Part shown: piece after piece, positions 16,122 to 23,469 of the stretch
Numbering within the stretch: position 1 is the stretch's first letter
How the letters are laid out: every line of letters begins with the position of its first letter
Assembly: GCF_004101245.1 (NCBI RefSeq)
Contig: NZ_SCIN01000001.1
Location: forward strand, 1,006,784-1,070,783
DNA: 64,000 nucleotides
Direction of reading: 5' to 3'
DNA from: Sphingomonas sp. UV9
GTDB taxonomy: Bacteria > Pseudomonadota > Alphaproteobacteria > Sphingomonadales > Sphingomonadaceae
The notes under the pieces: model-generated
What the model saw: only the letters and a program-made list of their open reading frames with translations
Databases searched by the model: none
What the model was told of the DNA's origin: nothing
Made by a program: the position numbers and the translations under genes

Positions 16122-16438
16122 CACCGATCCGTGGCGCGTCCGACTTGGCAGATACGGCATGCCGTCATCATGCGACCAGCAGGCTGACGATCTCCGGATC
16201 AGGCCGTCAGTCGCAACTACGTGTTTCCCGAACCTACGGTCCCGTTCGGTAATCGACTAGAACACCTGACGAACAGCGTTGCTAAACCGCGGCCCGAATA
16301 CTGGTTGGTAACCTCAGGGTTGCGCGGATCGCCAATGAGGCTTGCGAAAACAATCTTCGCCATCACCGAACCAGCAATGTGTTCGGCCGATTTACCCCAC
16401 ACTGACCTCAGTCGGCCCAGGTCGACTTGGAGCTTACT
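16122..16438. other. Gap between regulator and MBL hydrolase
   Basis: About 317 bases. A 120-codon frame runs on the minus strand across it and into the hydrolase gene, but it has no recognisable homology and no ribosome binding site. A good GGAG ribosome binding site lies at the right end, 6 nt before the hydrolase start. No second copy of the upstream palindrome is seen. The hydrolase may have its own promoter here. Confidence 0.4.
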
Positions 16439-17365
16439 ATGTCCGATACTCATCTGGTGCAGGCATCCGCCATCGTCGAGAATGCGCACGTCGGCCCCGG
16501 CCTGGTTCCGTTCGTAAAAAGTTTCTTCGATCAGCCGACTAATACGGTCAGCTATGTCGTTCACGATCCGGCGACACACAAAGCGGCGGTCATCGATAGC
16601 GTCCTTGACTTCGATCCGGCAGCGGGACGGACGTCATTCGCGTCAGCCGATACCATTATAGCCTACGTCAAGTCGGAGAACCTCAAGGTCACCTGGCTGC
16701 TAGAAACGCACGCTCACGCCGACCACCTTTCGGCCGCGCCTTATCTTAAGGACAAGCTCGGCGGCACGCTCGCGATCGGTCGCGAGATCATTCACGTCCA
16801 AAACGTATTCGGCAAGATTTTCAACGAAGGCACCGAGTTCGCTCGCGATGGCTCGGAATTCGACCGCCTGTTCGAGGATGGCGATCGGTTTCAGATTGGC
16901 GGGCTTGAGGCTATGGCGCTGCATCTTCCCGGCCATACGCTGGCGGACCTCGCATACGTGATCGGCGACGCCGTATTCACCGGCGATACCTTGTTCATGC
17001 CCGACTACGGCACCGCCCGTGCCGATTTTCCAGGCGGCGATTCTCGTCAGCTGTTCCGCTCGATCCGGCGCCTGATGGAGTTGCCCGAGCGCACCCGGCT
17101 ATTCCACTGCCACGATTACAAGGCTGCCGGGCGGGACAGTTTCGCCTGGGAAACCACTGTCGGCGCACAGCGCGCCAGTAACGTCCATGTCCACGAAGGC
17201 GTGACCGAAGACGATTTCGTCACGATGCGCGATGCCCGCGACGCCACACTGTCGATGCCCCGGCTTATCCTTCCTTCGATCCAGGTCAACATGCGCGGCG
17301 GGCATCTGCCCGAGCAGGAATCGAACGGCACGCGGTATCTCAAGCTCCCCCTGGACGTGCTGTGA
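16439..17365 (+). CDS. Persulfide dioxygenase-like MBL-fold protein
   Basis: The 308-residue metallo-beta-lactamase-fold protein has the metal motif THAHADHLSAA, the second histidine in LPGHTLADLAY, the bridging GDAVFTGDTLF aspartate and the late histidine FHCHDY, as in ETHE1/Blh persulfide dioxygenases. These oxidise glutathione persulfide to sulfite. The start at 16439 has GGAG at 6 nt; an upstream ATG at 16427 is less likely. Its stop overlaps the next start by one base (TGATG), so it is coupled to the YeeE-like transporter. Regulation by the upstream BigR-like repressor is expected. Confidence 0.88.
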   Translation: MSDTHLVQASAIVENAHVGPGLVPFVKSFFDQPTNTVSYVVHDPATHKAAVIDSVLDFDPAAGRTSFASADTIIAYVKSENLKVTWLLETHAHADHLSAAPYLKDKLGGTLAIGREIIHVQNVFGKIFNEGTEFARDGSEFDRLFEDGDRFQIGGLEAMALHLPGHTLADLAYVIGDAVFTGDTLFMPDYGTARADFPGGDSRQLFRSIRRLMELPERTRLFHCHDYKAAGRDSFAWETTVGAQRASNVHVHEGVTEDDFVTMRDARDATLSMPRLILPSIQVNMRGGHLPEQESNGTRYLKLPLDVL

Positions 17366-17796
17366 TGGCGAACGCCATGCCGATACAGGGTCTGCTCGGC
17401 GGGCTGATGATCGGCACTGCGGCGGCGATCATGCTGCTCGGCCTTGGTCGTATCGCTGGCATCAGTGGTCTCGCGGCACGCGCCGCCGGTATCTCCTTGA
17501 ACGGGGCGCCATGGTCAATCGCCGCGGCGTTCGTCGTTGGTCTGCCCTTGGGCACGCTACTGGTCGCATCGGTATTTGGTCCGGTCGAAGCCCGCTTTCC
17601 CACCAGCTTAGGGACGATCGTGCTTGGTGGCCTGCTCGTCGGTTTCGGCACAAGATTGGGCAGCGGATGCACGAGCGGGCACGGCGTATGCGGCATGTCG
17701 CGTTTCTCGCCGAGATCCTTGATCGCCACCGCGAGCTTCATGACCGCAGGCGTCGCCACGGTCGCTGCGATGAACGCGCTCGGCTTCGGGCAGTGA
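17365..17796 (+). CDS. YeeE/YedE-family sulfur transporter half 1
   Basis: A 143-residue membrane protein with about four helices and the signature GSGCTSGHGVCGMSRFSPRS, whose cysteines in YeeE guide thiosulfate through the membrane. Full-length YeeE has two such halves; here they are encoded by two adjacent genes (DUF6691-type arrangement), this being the N-terminal-like half. It overlaps the next gene by 4 bp (GTGA). The likely cargo is thiosulfate or another reduced sulfur species, matching the persulfide genes around it. Confidence 0.88.
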   Translation: MANAMPIQGLLGGLMIGTAAAIMLLGLGRIAGISGLAARAAGISLNGAPWSIAAAFVVGLPLGTLLVASVFGPVEARFPTSLGTIVLGGLLVGFGTRLGSGCTSGHGVCGMSRFSPRSLIATASFMTAGVATVAAMNALGFGQ

Positions 17797-18245
17797 TCCG
17801 GCGGGTCCTGTTCGCGCTCGTCGCGGGGGCATTGTTCGGCGCGGGGCTCGCCGTGTCTGGCATGGCCGATCCGCAGCGCGTGCGCGGTTTCCTAGACGTG
17901 TTCGGCGCCTGGGATCCCACGTTGGCCTTTGTTATGGGGGGCGCGCTGATACCGATGGCGCTGGCCTGGTCCGTTCAGAAGCGCATGGCCGCGCCGATCG
18001 CAGATATGAAATTCTCGCTGCCTACCCGCCGAGACATCGATCCGTCGCTGATCAGCGGCGCCGTTCTGTTCGGTGTCGGCTGGGGAATCTCAGGGCTCTG
18101 CCCCGGTCCCGCTCTCGCCGATCTCGCCATCGCTCCCGTTTCCGCTGCCATTTTCCTGATGGCAATGCTGGGCGGAATGATCCTGCACCGCCTGCTGCCC
18201 GCCACCCCGGCAAAACAGCCTTCACTGGAGACAGAAAATGTCTGA
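17793..18245 (+). CDS. YeeE/YedE-family sulfur transporter half 2
   Basis: A 150-residue membrane protein starting at GTG 17793, which overlaps the preceding stop. It has four to five helices and the motifs GAGLAVSGMADPQRVRGFLD and GVGWGISGLCPGPALADL, the cysteine-containing counterpart of the first half. These two-gene transporters are commonly placed next to BigR-type repressors and MBL persulfide dioxygenases. The last codons overlap the peroxiredoxin start by 8 bp, so the operon continues without a break. Confidence 0.87.
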   Translation: MIRRVLFALVAGALFGAGLAVSGMADPQRVRGFLDVFGAWDPTLAFVMGGALIPMALAWSVQKRMAAPIADMKFSLPTRRDIDPSLISGAVLFGVGWGISGLCPGPALADLAIAPVSAAIFLMAMLGGMILHRLLPATPAKQPSLETENV

Positions 18246-18891
18246 CACCACCGCCTCTGTTGGCTTGCCGCGCCTCAACGCTCCAGCGCCCGCCTTCACC
18301 GCCAAGACGACGCACGGTGACCGCTCGCTTGCCGACTATGAAGGCAAGTGGCTGGTGCTGTTCTCGCACCCTTCCGATTTCACGCCCGTCTGCACGACCG
18401 AGTTCATCGCCTTCGCCGGTGCTGCTTCCGATCTCCAGGCGATGAACTGCGAGCTACTCGGCCTGTCGATCGACAGCATCTATTCCCACATCGCCTGGAC
18501 CAGAAACATCGCCGATAAGTTCGGCGTCGAGATCCCGTTCCCGATCATCGAAGACCTCAAGATGAACGTGGCGCGCGCCTATGGCATGATTCACGAGGGT
18601 GCCAGCGACACGTCCGCGGTGCGCGCGACCTTCGTCATCGATCCCGAAGGCGTGCTGCGGGCTATGCTCTATTATCCGATGAGCAACGGCCGCTCGATCC
18701 CCGAGATCGTCCGACTAGTCACTGCGATGCAGGCAAGCGACGCGAATGGCGTCGCTACACCGGCAGGATGGCAGCCGGGCGACGACGCGATCGTCTCGCC
18801 GCCCAAGACGATCGCGGCGGCGGCCAGCCGTGAAGGCGAAGGCTTCAAATATACCGACTGGTATTACTCGACGCGCCCGCTGGCTGCCTGA
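18238..18891 (+). CDS. Peroxiredoxin (Prx6/1-Cys type)
   Basis: The 217-residue protein has the thioredoxin fold with the peroxidatic cysteine C52 in HPSDFTPVCTTEF and the Prx6-type C-terminal extension (PPKTIAAAASREGEGFKYTDWYYSTR). It reduces peroxides with thiol reductants. It overlaps the upstream transporter gene, so its co-expression suggests defence against the peroxide or polysulfide stress arising from sulfide oxidation. The assignment to family is strong; its substrate here is not known. Confidence 0.93.
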   Translation: MSDTTASVGLPRLNAPAPAFTAKTTHGDRSLADYEGKWLVLFSHPSDFTPVCTTEFIAFAGAASDLQAMNCELLGLSIDSIYSHIAWTRNIADKFGVEIPFPIIEDLKMNVARAYGMIHEGASDTSAVRATFVIDPEGVLRAMLYYPMSNGRSIPEIVRLVTAMQASDANGVATPAGWQPGDDAIVSPPKTIAAAASREGEGFKYTDWYYSTRPLAA

Positions 18892-18953
18892 TCGCGTTGC
18901 CCGGCTAAGCGCCATTGCCGACGCCGGAGAAATTCTACCAGAAGGATAGAACC

Positions 18954-19157
18954 TTGAAAAACATGGGATTAATCGACCGGATTGTCCGCCTCGGCGTCGT
19001 GTTCGCGATAGCTTATGCATACGCCTTCGGACTGATCGGGGGAACGCTGGCGCTCGTGATGGGCGTCGTCGCGCTCGTGCTGCTCGTGACGAGCCTGACC
19101 GCGACTTGCCCCGCCTACATGCCGTTCGGACTTTCGACCCGCCGCAAAGCAGGCTGA
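18954..19157 (+). CDS. DUF2892 family inner-membrane protein
   Basis: A 67-residue protein with two membrane helices, beginning KNMGLIDRIVRLG and containing TATCPAYMPFGLSTR, the standard DUF2892 pattern (also called YgaP-like membrane domain) found beside rhodanese and sulfur-oxidation genes. The start is taken at TTG 18954 because AGGA lies 7 nt upstream; ATG 18963 would remove part of the conserved N-terminus. It sits in the sulfide operon, 62 bp after the peroxiredoxin. Confidence 0.8.
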   Translation: MKNMGLIDRIVRLGVVFAIAYAYAFGLIGGTLALVMGVVALVLLVTSLTATCPAYMPFGLSTRRKAG

Positions 19158-19195
19158 CGCCACGCGCTCTTCATCGCCGTTCAAGGACGATCACC

Positions 19196-19684
19196 ATGCC
19201 GTTCAAAGTCCTTACCCCGTCTTTATCGGTATCGCCGCAACTCAGCGCGGCCGACGTCGCCGAGGCCGCGCACCGGGGGTTTCGTGCGATTATCGACAAT
19301 CGGCCAGACGGCGAGGAGCCGGGTCAATTGTCGGCGGCCGACATGAAAGCGCTGGCTGCCAGTCACGGTATGGGCTTCGCCCATGTGCCCGCCATTCCGG
19401 GTCGGATCGGCGATGAGGAAACGGCGCGCATGGTGGATGCGCTGGCTCGCCTGGATGCGCCGGTCCTAGCTTATTGCCGGACAGGAACGCGTTCGGCGAC
19501 GCTCTGGGCACTTTCACAGACCGGCCAGCAATCCGCAGACACGATCATCGCGACCGCGGCCGACGCGGGCTGCGATCTGGAGCTGCTTCGGCCCAGGCTG
19601 GAAAGGAGCGAAACCGTGCCTGCCGGCGCAGATCCCAAAGACCGCGGGCGGAGGGCGCATCCTCGCCATCGCGACGCGGCGTGA
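19196..19684 (+). CDS. TIGR01244-type sulfur-transferase/phosphatase domain protein
   Basis: The 162-residue protein matches the N-terminal domain of Blh (beta-lactamase hydrolase-like protein): SVSPQLSAADVAEAAHRGFRAIIDNRPDGEE and the P-loop CRTGTRS with catalytic C94 and R100. In many alphaproteobacteria this domain is fused to the MBL domain encoded here separately at 16439. It may act as a rhodanese-like sulfur carrier rather than a phosphatase. The start at ATG 19196 follows AAGGAC; the stop overlaps the next GTG start by 4 bp. Confidence 0.85.
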   Translation: MPFKVLTPSLSVSPQLSAADVAEAAHRGFRAIIDNRPDGEEPGQLSAADMKALAASHGMGFAHVPAIPGRIGDEETARMVDALARLDAPVLAYCRTGTRSATLWALSQTGQQSADTIIATAADAGCDLELLRPRLERSETVPAGADPKDRGRRAHPRHRDAA

Positions 19685-20484
19685 TCCTTGACCCTTTCCA
19701 ATATGGTCTTGGCGCATTCTCTGGAGGACTGGTCGGATTCACCCTGGGCCTGGTCGGTGGTGGTGGATCGATCCTCGCGGTACCGCTTATGGTCTATCTC
19801 GTTGGTGTCTCCAGCCCCCATGTCGCGATCGGCACCAGCGCGTTGGCGGTCGCCGCCAATGCGGCCGCCGGGCTTCTGAACCATGCGCGCGCGGGCACCG
19901 TCAAATGGCGCTGCGCGCTGATGTACGCCGGGGCGGGCGTTGCCGGGGCCTTTGCTGGATCGACGGTCGGCAAGGCGTTTGACGGTCAGAAACTGCTGTT
20001 CCTCTTCGCCATCGTCATGCTCGTGGTCGGCGTGCTCATGCTGCGCGGTCGCGGCGAAGTCGGCAATCCAGGCGCACAGTGCAACCGCGAGAAGGCGCCC
20101 AAGGTCGTCGGCTACGGCCTCGGCACCGGCCTGTTCTCCGGGTTCTTCGGGATCGGCGGTGGCTTCCTCATCGTGCCGGGGCTGGTCGCCTCGACCGGCA
20201 TGCCGATCCTCAACGCGATCGGCTCGTCGCTCGTCGCAGTGACGGCGTTCGGACTGACGACGGCGCTCAACTACGCCTTTTCCGGGCTGATCGACTGGCC
20301 GCTTGCGGCGGTCTTCATCCTGGGCGGCCTCGTCGGGAGCTTCGGTGGGGCGCTCGCCGCAAAGAAGCTGTCCGGCACGACCGGTCTGCTTACCACGGTC
20401 TTTTCCGTCCTCATCTTCATCGTTGCAGCCTATATGCTCTGGAAGAGTGCCGGCGCGTTTTTCGGGACAACGCTTAAAGCTTGA
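19681..20484 (+). CDS. TauE/SafE-family sulfite/anion exporter
   Basis: A 267-residue integral membrane protein with about eight helices in two repeats, each with a glycine-rich signature (TLGLVGGGGSILAVPLM and FSGFFGIGGGFLIVPGLV). The start is GTG 19681, overlapping the upstream stop; the longer frame reaching back to 19474 is a shadow of the phosphatase gene. The family exports sulfite, sulfoacetate and related anions. Following a persulfide dioxygenase, whose product is sulfite, it most plausibly pumps sulfite out. It ends the sulfide operon. Confidence 0.88.
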   Translation: MILDPFQYGLGAFSGGLVGFTLGLVGGGGSILAVPLMVYLVGVSSPHVAIGTSALAVAANAAAGLLNHARAGTVKWRCALMYAGAGVAGAFAGSTVGKAFDGQKLLFLFAIVMLVVGVLMLRGRGEVGNPGAQCNREKAPKVVGYGLGTGLFSGFFGIGGGFLIVPGLVASTGMPILNAIGSSLVAVTAFGLTTALNYAFSGLIDWPLAAVFILGGLVGSFGGALAAKKLSGTTGLLTTVFSVLIFIVAAYMLWKSAGAFFGTTLKA

Positions 20485-20717
20485 TCATCTGCAGCGAACG
20501 GCAACAATCTGGTTTAAAGCGGACACGCTTCTGTCGAGTGGCCGAAATGGCGTGAACGGACTCTTGTTCATGAAACTCGGGATGGCGCTTACGGGCCTCC
20601 ATAACCGGCAGTCCTGCGGAGGACCGACTGGCTTTGAATGCTGTTGCCGAGTTAGTTCATGCTCGGTCGCCGCAAACTGGCGGAGGCCGTATGACGGTTC
20701 CGGATGTGACCGTGGCT

Positions 20718-20731
20718 TTGACGGCGATCAA
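20718..20731. promoter_or_regulatory. FNR-box upstream of the hemerythrin-like gene
   Basis: TTGAC-GGCG-ATCAA differs from the FNR consensus TTGAT-N4-ATCAA at one position. It lies in a 297-bp gene-free stretch (20485-20781), with its centre about 57 bp before the next start. Two FNR-type regulators are encoded nearby and both have the E-x-x-S-R recognition helix that reads this sequence. The rest of the stretch holds nothing I can assign. Confidence 0.6.
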
Positions 20732-20781
20732 TGGTGTCTGGGGTGGAGGTGTGCATAGCTTGGCGCACGAAGGAGTCAGCT

Positions 20782-21348
20782 ATGACGGACGATCGAGACG
20801 TGCCCGGCGACGCCCATCCGACGGACAAGGTCGTGCCGTTCTGCCGTCGCAGGCACGCTATGGGCGCGCTCGATCTGGCGCAGCTGCTGGCGGGGCATGC
20901 CGAGCTTCGCATGCTGTGCGACCGGCTGGAGAGGTGCGCTGATGCGTTGCCCACCATGCCATCCTACGCAGAAAACCGCGCCATCCGTACGCGACTGAGC
21001 CAGTCGATCGACCGTGATGCGCATGGCAGAGACCCGCTGCTGGACGCGATGTTTGGGCGCGAACCGCAACAGCCCCTGACCACCGCGCTGCTCGCGCATA
21101 TCCGGGCGCGTCACGCGGTGGACGCTGCCAATGCCCAGGACCTGATTGACGCGCTAGACCCGTCACCCGACGAACAGGACCGGTTTCCGCCGGAAATGCT
21201 CGGCTATATGCTCCGCGGCGTCTTCGACGGATGCCGCCGGTCTATGGACTTTACCGAGCTCGCGATCCTGACGCTGTGCGACCGGCGGCTTAACGAGCAA
21301 GCGCGGGGGCTGCTGATCGCCAGCCTCGAACGCAACGTTCCCGCCTAG
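20782..21348 (+). CDS. Hemerythrin-like helical protein, ligand-poor
   Basis: The 188-residue soluble, mostly helical protein starts at an ATG with AAGGAG 7 nt upstream. Its helices resemble a hemerythrin bundle: LLAGHAELRMLCDRLE, DRDAHGRDPLLDAMF, LLAHIRARHAVDAANAQDLIDAL and FTELAILTLCDRRL. Several expected iron-ligand positions are occupied by other residues, so the di-iron site may be altered or missing. It has a probable FNR-box upstream and is followed, on the other strand, by an FNR-type gene (stops 1 bp apart). The family call is tentative; an unrelated helical protein is possible. Confidence 0.55.
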   Translation: MTDDRDVPGDAHPTDKVVPFCRRRHAMGALDLAQLLAGHAELRMLCDRLERCADALPTMPSYAENRAIRTRLSQSIDRDAHGRDPLLDAMFGREPQQPLTTALLAHIRARHAVDAANAQDLIDALDPSPDEQDRFPPEMLGYMLRGVFDGCRRSMDFTELAILTLCDRRLNEQARGLLIASLERNVPA

Positions 21349-21349
21349 A

Positions 21350-22060
21350 CTAGGCGGCCACCGCCCGCGCCTCGAGAGCGCTAGGGTCGGCAATCGTGAT
21401 CGCACGGCCGCCGGGAAGCCGGATGATGCCCGCACTCTTCAGATTCGTCATTTGGCGGCTGACGGTTTCGATCGTCAGGCCGAGGATGTCGGCAATCTGG
21501 CCGCGCGATAGCGGCAGGTCGAACGTGACCGGCCCGCCCGCGGTGCCCCTGCACCCGGTCGATGCAGCGCGCGATGCCATGTCCATCAGGAAACCCGCGA
21601 TCTTTTCCGCCGCCGACGTCCGGGCGAGCGACAGCATCCGCGCGCGCGCCACGTTGAGCGCGGCGAGCGTCCTCTGAAGCAGCAGGCGCTCCATCCGTGC
21701 ATGATCGGTGAGTACGCGCTCGAATGCGGCGCGCGGGAATATGCACAGCTCCGAATCGGTCAGTGCGGTAATCGTAAAGTCTGCGCGGCCCGCATAGGGC
21801 TGCCCGACGAAATCGGCCGCGTAGAGCAGGCCGACGATCTGTTCACGACCATCCTGGGTCGAAGCGACCAGCTTGAGCACGCCGGACAGTAAATTGGCGC
21901 AGATGATGCTTTCGTCGCCCGCCCAGATTACGGTCTGGCCGCGGCACACGGCCTGCCTGCGGCCGATCGTGTTGAGTGCGGCCAGTTCGCCGTTCGTCAG
22001 GCTACCGCACAACGCTTCGTCGCGGACCGCACAGTCGGCACAGATGGTCGTCGAGAGCAT
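21350..22060 (-). CDS. fnr: FNR-type oxygen-sensing transcriptional regulator
   Basis: The 236-residue Crp/Fnr protein has an N-terminal cysteine cluster C7-x2-C10-x7-C18, with a further cysteine at C54 that could complete an oxygen-labile [4Fe-4S] cluster. A cyclic-nucleotide-binding-like barrel (VIWAGDESIICANLLSGVLKL) and a helix-turn-helix with IETVSRQ follow; the E-x-x-S-R pattern reads TTGAT half-sites. The start at 22060 places the cysteines at the N-terminus; upstream codons are not conserved in style. It probably activates cyd, hemN and ompW through the FNR boxes seen in this window. Confidence 0.9.
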   Translation of the reverse strand: MLSTTICADCAVRDEALCGSLTNGELAALNTIGRRQAVCRGQTVIWAGDESIICANLLSGVLKLVASTQDGREQIVGLLYAADFVGQPYAGRADFTITALTDSELCIFPRAAFERVLTDHARMERLLLQRTLAALNVARARMLSLARTSAAEKIAGFLMDMASRAASTGCRGTAGGPVTFDLPLSRGQIADILGLTIETVSRQMTNLKSAGIIRLPGGRAITIADPSALEARAVAA

Positions 22061-22167
22061 GCTTCCATCATAGGCGCAGTGCAACACTATCAACGCATCA
22101 ATTCGGGCACGCAACGAAACGGCCCGAAACGCGACCCAAACCATGGGCGCGTTCCGGACAGTGACCG

Positions 22168-22290
22168 TCATCGGTTCGCCGGGGCCTCCATATCGTCCTC
22201 GATCGGCAGATGAAATTCGTGCCAGATGCCGTTGAGGACGCCGAAGCCGATGGCGAGACCAAGACCCAGGACCCAGGTGAAATACCACAT
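22168..22290 (-). CDS. cydX: Cytochrome bd small subunit CydX
   Basis: A 40-residue single-helix protein beginning MWYFTWVLGLGLAIGFGVLN and ending with an acidic tail (IEDDMEAPANR). The M-W-Y-F-x-W-x-LG start is the CydX signature. It lies 25 bp downstream of cydB on the same strand, the expected position. CydX binds the CydAB dimer and stabilises the heme b595/d site; without it oxidase activity drops in E. coli. It is too short for standard ORF cut-offs. Confidence 0.93.
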   Translation of the reverse strand: MWYFTWVLGLGLAIGFGVLNGIWHEFHLPIEDDMEAPANR

Positions 22291-22315
22291 GCTACGTGCT
22301 CCAGATCGGACGTGT

Positions 22316-23455
22316 TCAGTAGAAATCGGGGTTGGTGGCAACTGCGTGCGTCGTCACGCGCCCCCACATCACCTTGTAGGCCCAGGCCGTGTAGGCGATG
22401 ACGATAGGCAGGAAGACCGCCGTCACGACCAGCATGATGCCAAGCGTCTTGGGCGTCGACGACGCGTTCCACACGGTCAGACTGGAGTGCATGTCGATGC
22501 TGGACGGCAGGATGTAGGGGAACATCGATAGCCCGACGGTGGCGATAATTCCCACCGCGGAGGCCGACGACCCGGCAAACGCCGCGACTTCCCACCGGCG
22601 GCGGATGCCGACCAGCGCGAGCAGAGCGCCGCCGAACCCTAGCACTGGCGCGATCAGCATCCAGGGATGGGTCCCATAATTGACCAGCCATGCCCCGGCG
22701 GCGACTTCACTGGTTGTGCGCAGCGGGTTGGACGGGCCGAACGGATCGACCTCGCCGACGATGCGGAAGCCGATGTCGGTGAACGCGACGAACGCCCAGC
22801 CGGCGGCGAACAGCGCTACTGACAGCAGTCCGGCAACGGTGCCGAACCGCTTGGCGCGATCATGCACCACGCCGCGTTCGATCTTGATCGCCAGCCACGC
22901 GCTGCCGTGCAGCACCAGCATCGCCACCGACAACAGCCCGCACAGCAGCGTGAACGGCGTGAACAATCCCAGGAAGCTGCCGTCGAAGAAGGCGCGCAGA
23001 TCGCTGTCGAGGCGGAACGGGGCGCCAGTCAGCACGTTGCCAACGGCTACACCGAACACCAAGGCGGGCACGAACCCGCCGATGAACAGCGCCCAGTCCC
23101 AGCGCGACCGCCAAGCGGCATCAGGCCGCTTCGACCGGTATTTGAAGCCGACCGGCCGCAGGATCAGCGACGCCAGCACCACGAACATGGCGAGGTAGAA
23201 GCCCGAGAAGCTGATCGCATAGACGAACGGCCAAGCGGCGAAGATCGCGCCGCCCCCGAGGATGAACCAGACCTGGTTGCCCTCCCAGGTCGGGCCGACC
23301 GAGTTGATGACCATGCGGCGTTCGGAATCGGTCTTGGCGACGAAGGGCAACAGCGCCGCGACGCCGAGATCATAGCCGTCGGTCAATGCGAAGGCGATGA
23401 GCAGAACCCCCATCAGCGCCCACCAGAGGATGCGGAGGATTTCGTAATCGAACAT
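22316..23455 (-). CDS. cydB: Cytochrome bd ubiquinol oxidase subunit II
   Basis: The 379-residue subunit has about nine membrane helices and the CydB motifs ILWWALMGVLLIAFALTDGYDLG at the N-terminus and the NxVGPTWEGNQVW segment. CydB supports CydA and may contribute to the oxygen channel. It is 14 bp downstream of cydA and precedes cydX, so the order cydA-cydB-cydX is the canonical one. Length is as in E. coli (379). Confidence 0.97.
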   Translation of the reverse strand: MFDYEILRILWWALMGVLLIAFALTDGYDLGVAALLPFVAKTDSERRMVINSVGPTWEGNQVWFILGGGAIFAAWPFVYAISFSGFYLAMFVVLASLILRPVGFKYRSKRPDAAWRSRWDWALFIGGFVPALVFGVAVGNVLTGAPFRLDSDLRAFFDGSFLGLFTPFTLLCGLLSVAMLVLHGSAWLAIKIERGVVHDRAKRFGTVAGLLSVALFAAGWAFVAFTDIGFRIVGEVDPFGPSNPLRTTSEVAAGAWLVNYGTHPWMLIAPVLGFGGALLALVGIRRRWEVAAFAGSSASAVGIIATVGLSMFPYILPSSIDMHSSLTVWNASSTPKTLGIMLVVTAVFLPIVIAYTAWAYKVMWGRVTTHAVATNPDFY

Positions 23456-23469
23456 CGTCTTGTCTCCTG

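Noticed and set aside
16217..16579. A 120-codon minus-strand frame in the gap before the MBL hydrolase
   Set aside because: It overlaps the hydrolase gene, has no ribosome binding site and resembles nothing known to me.
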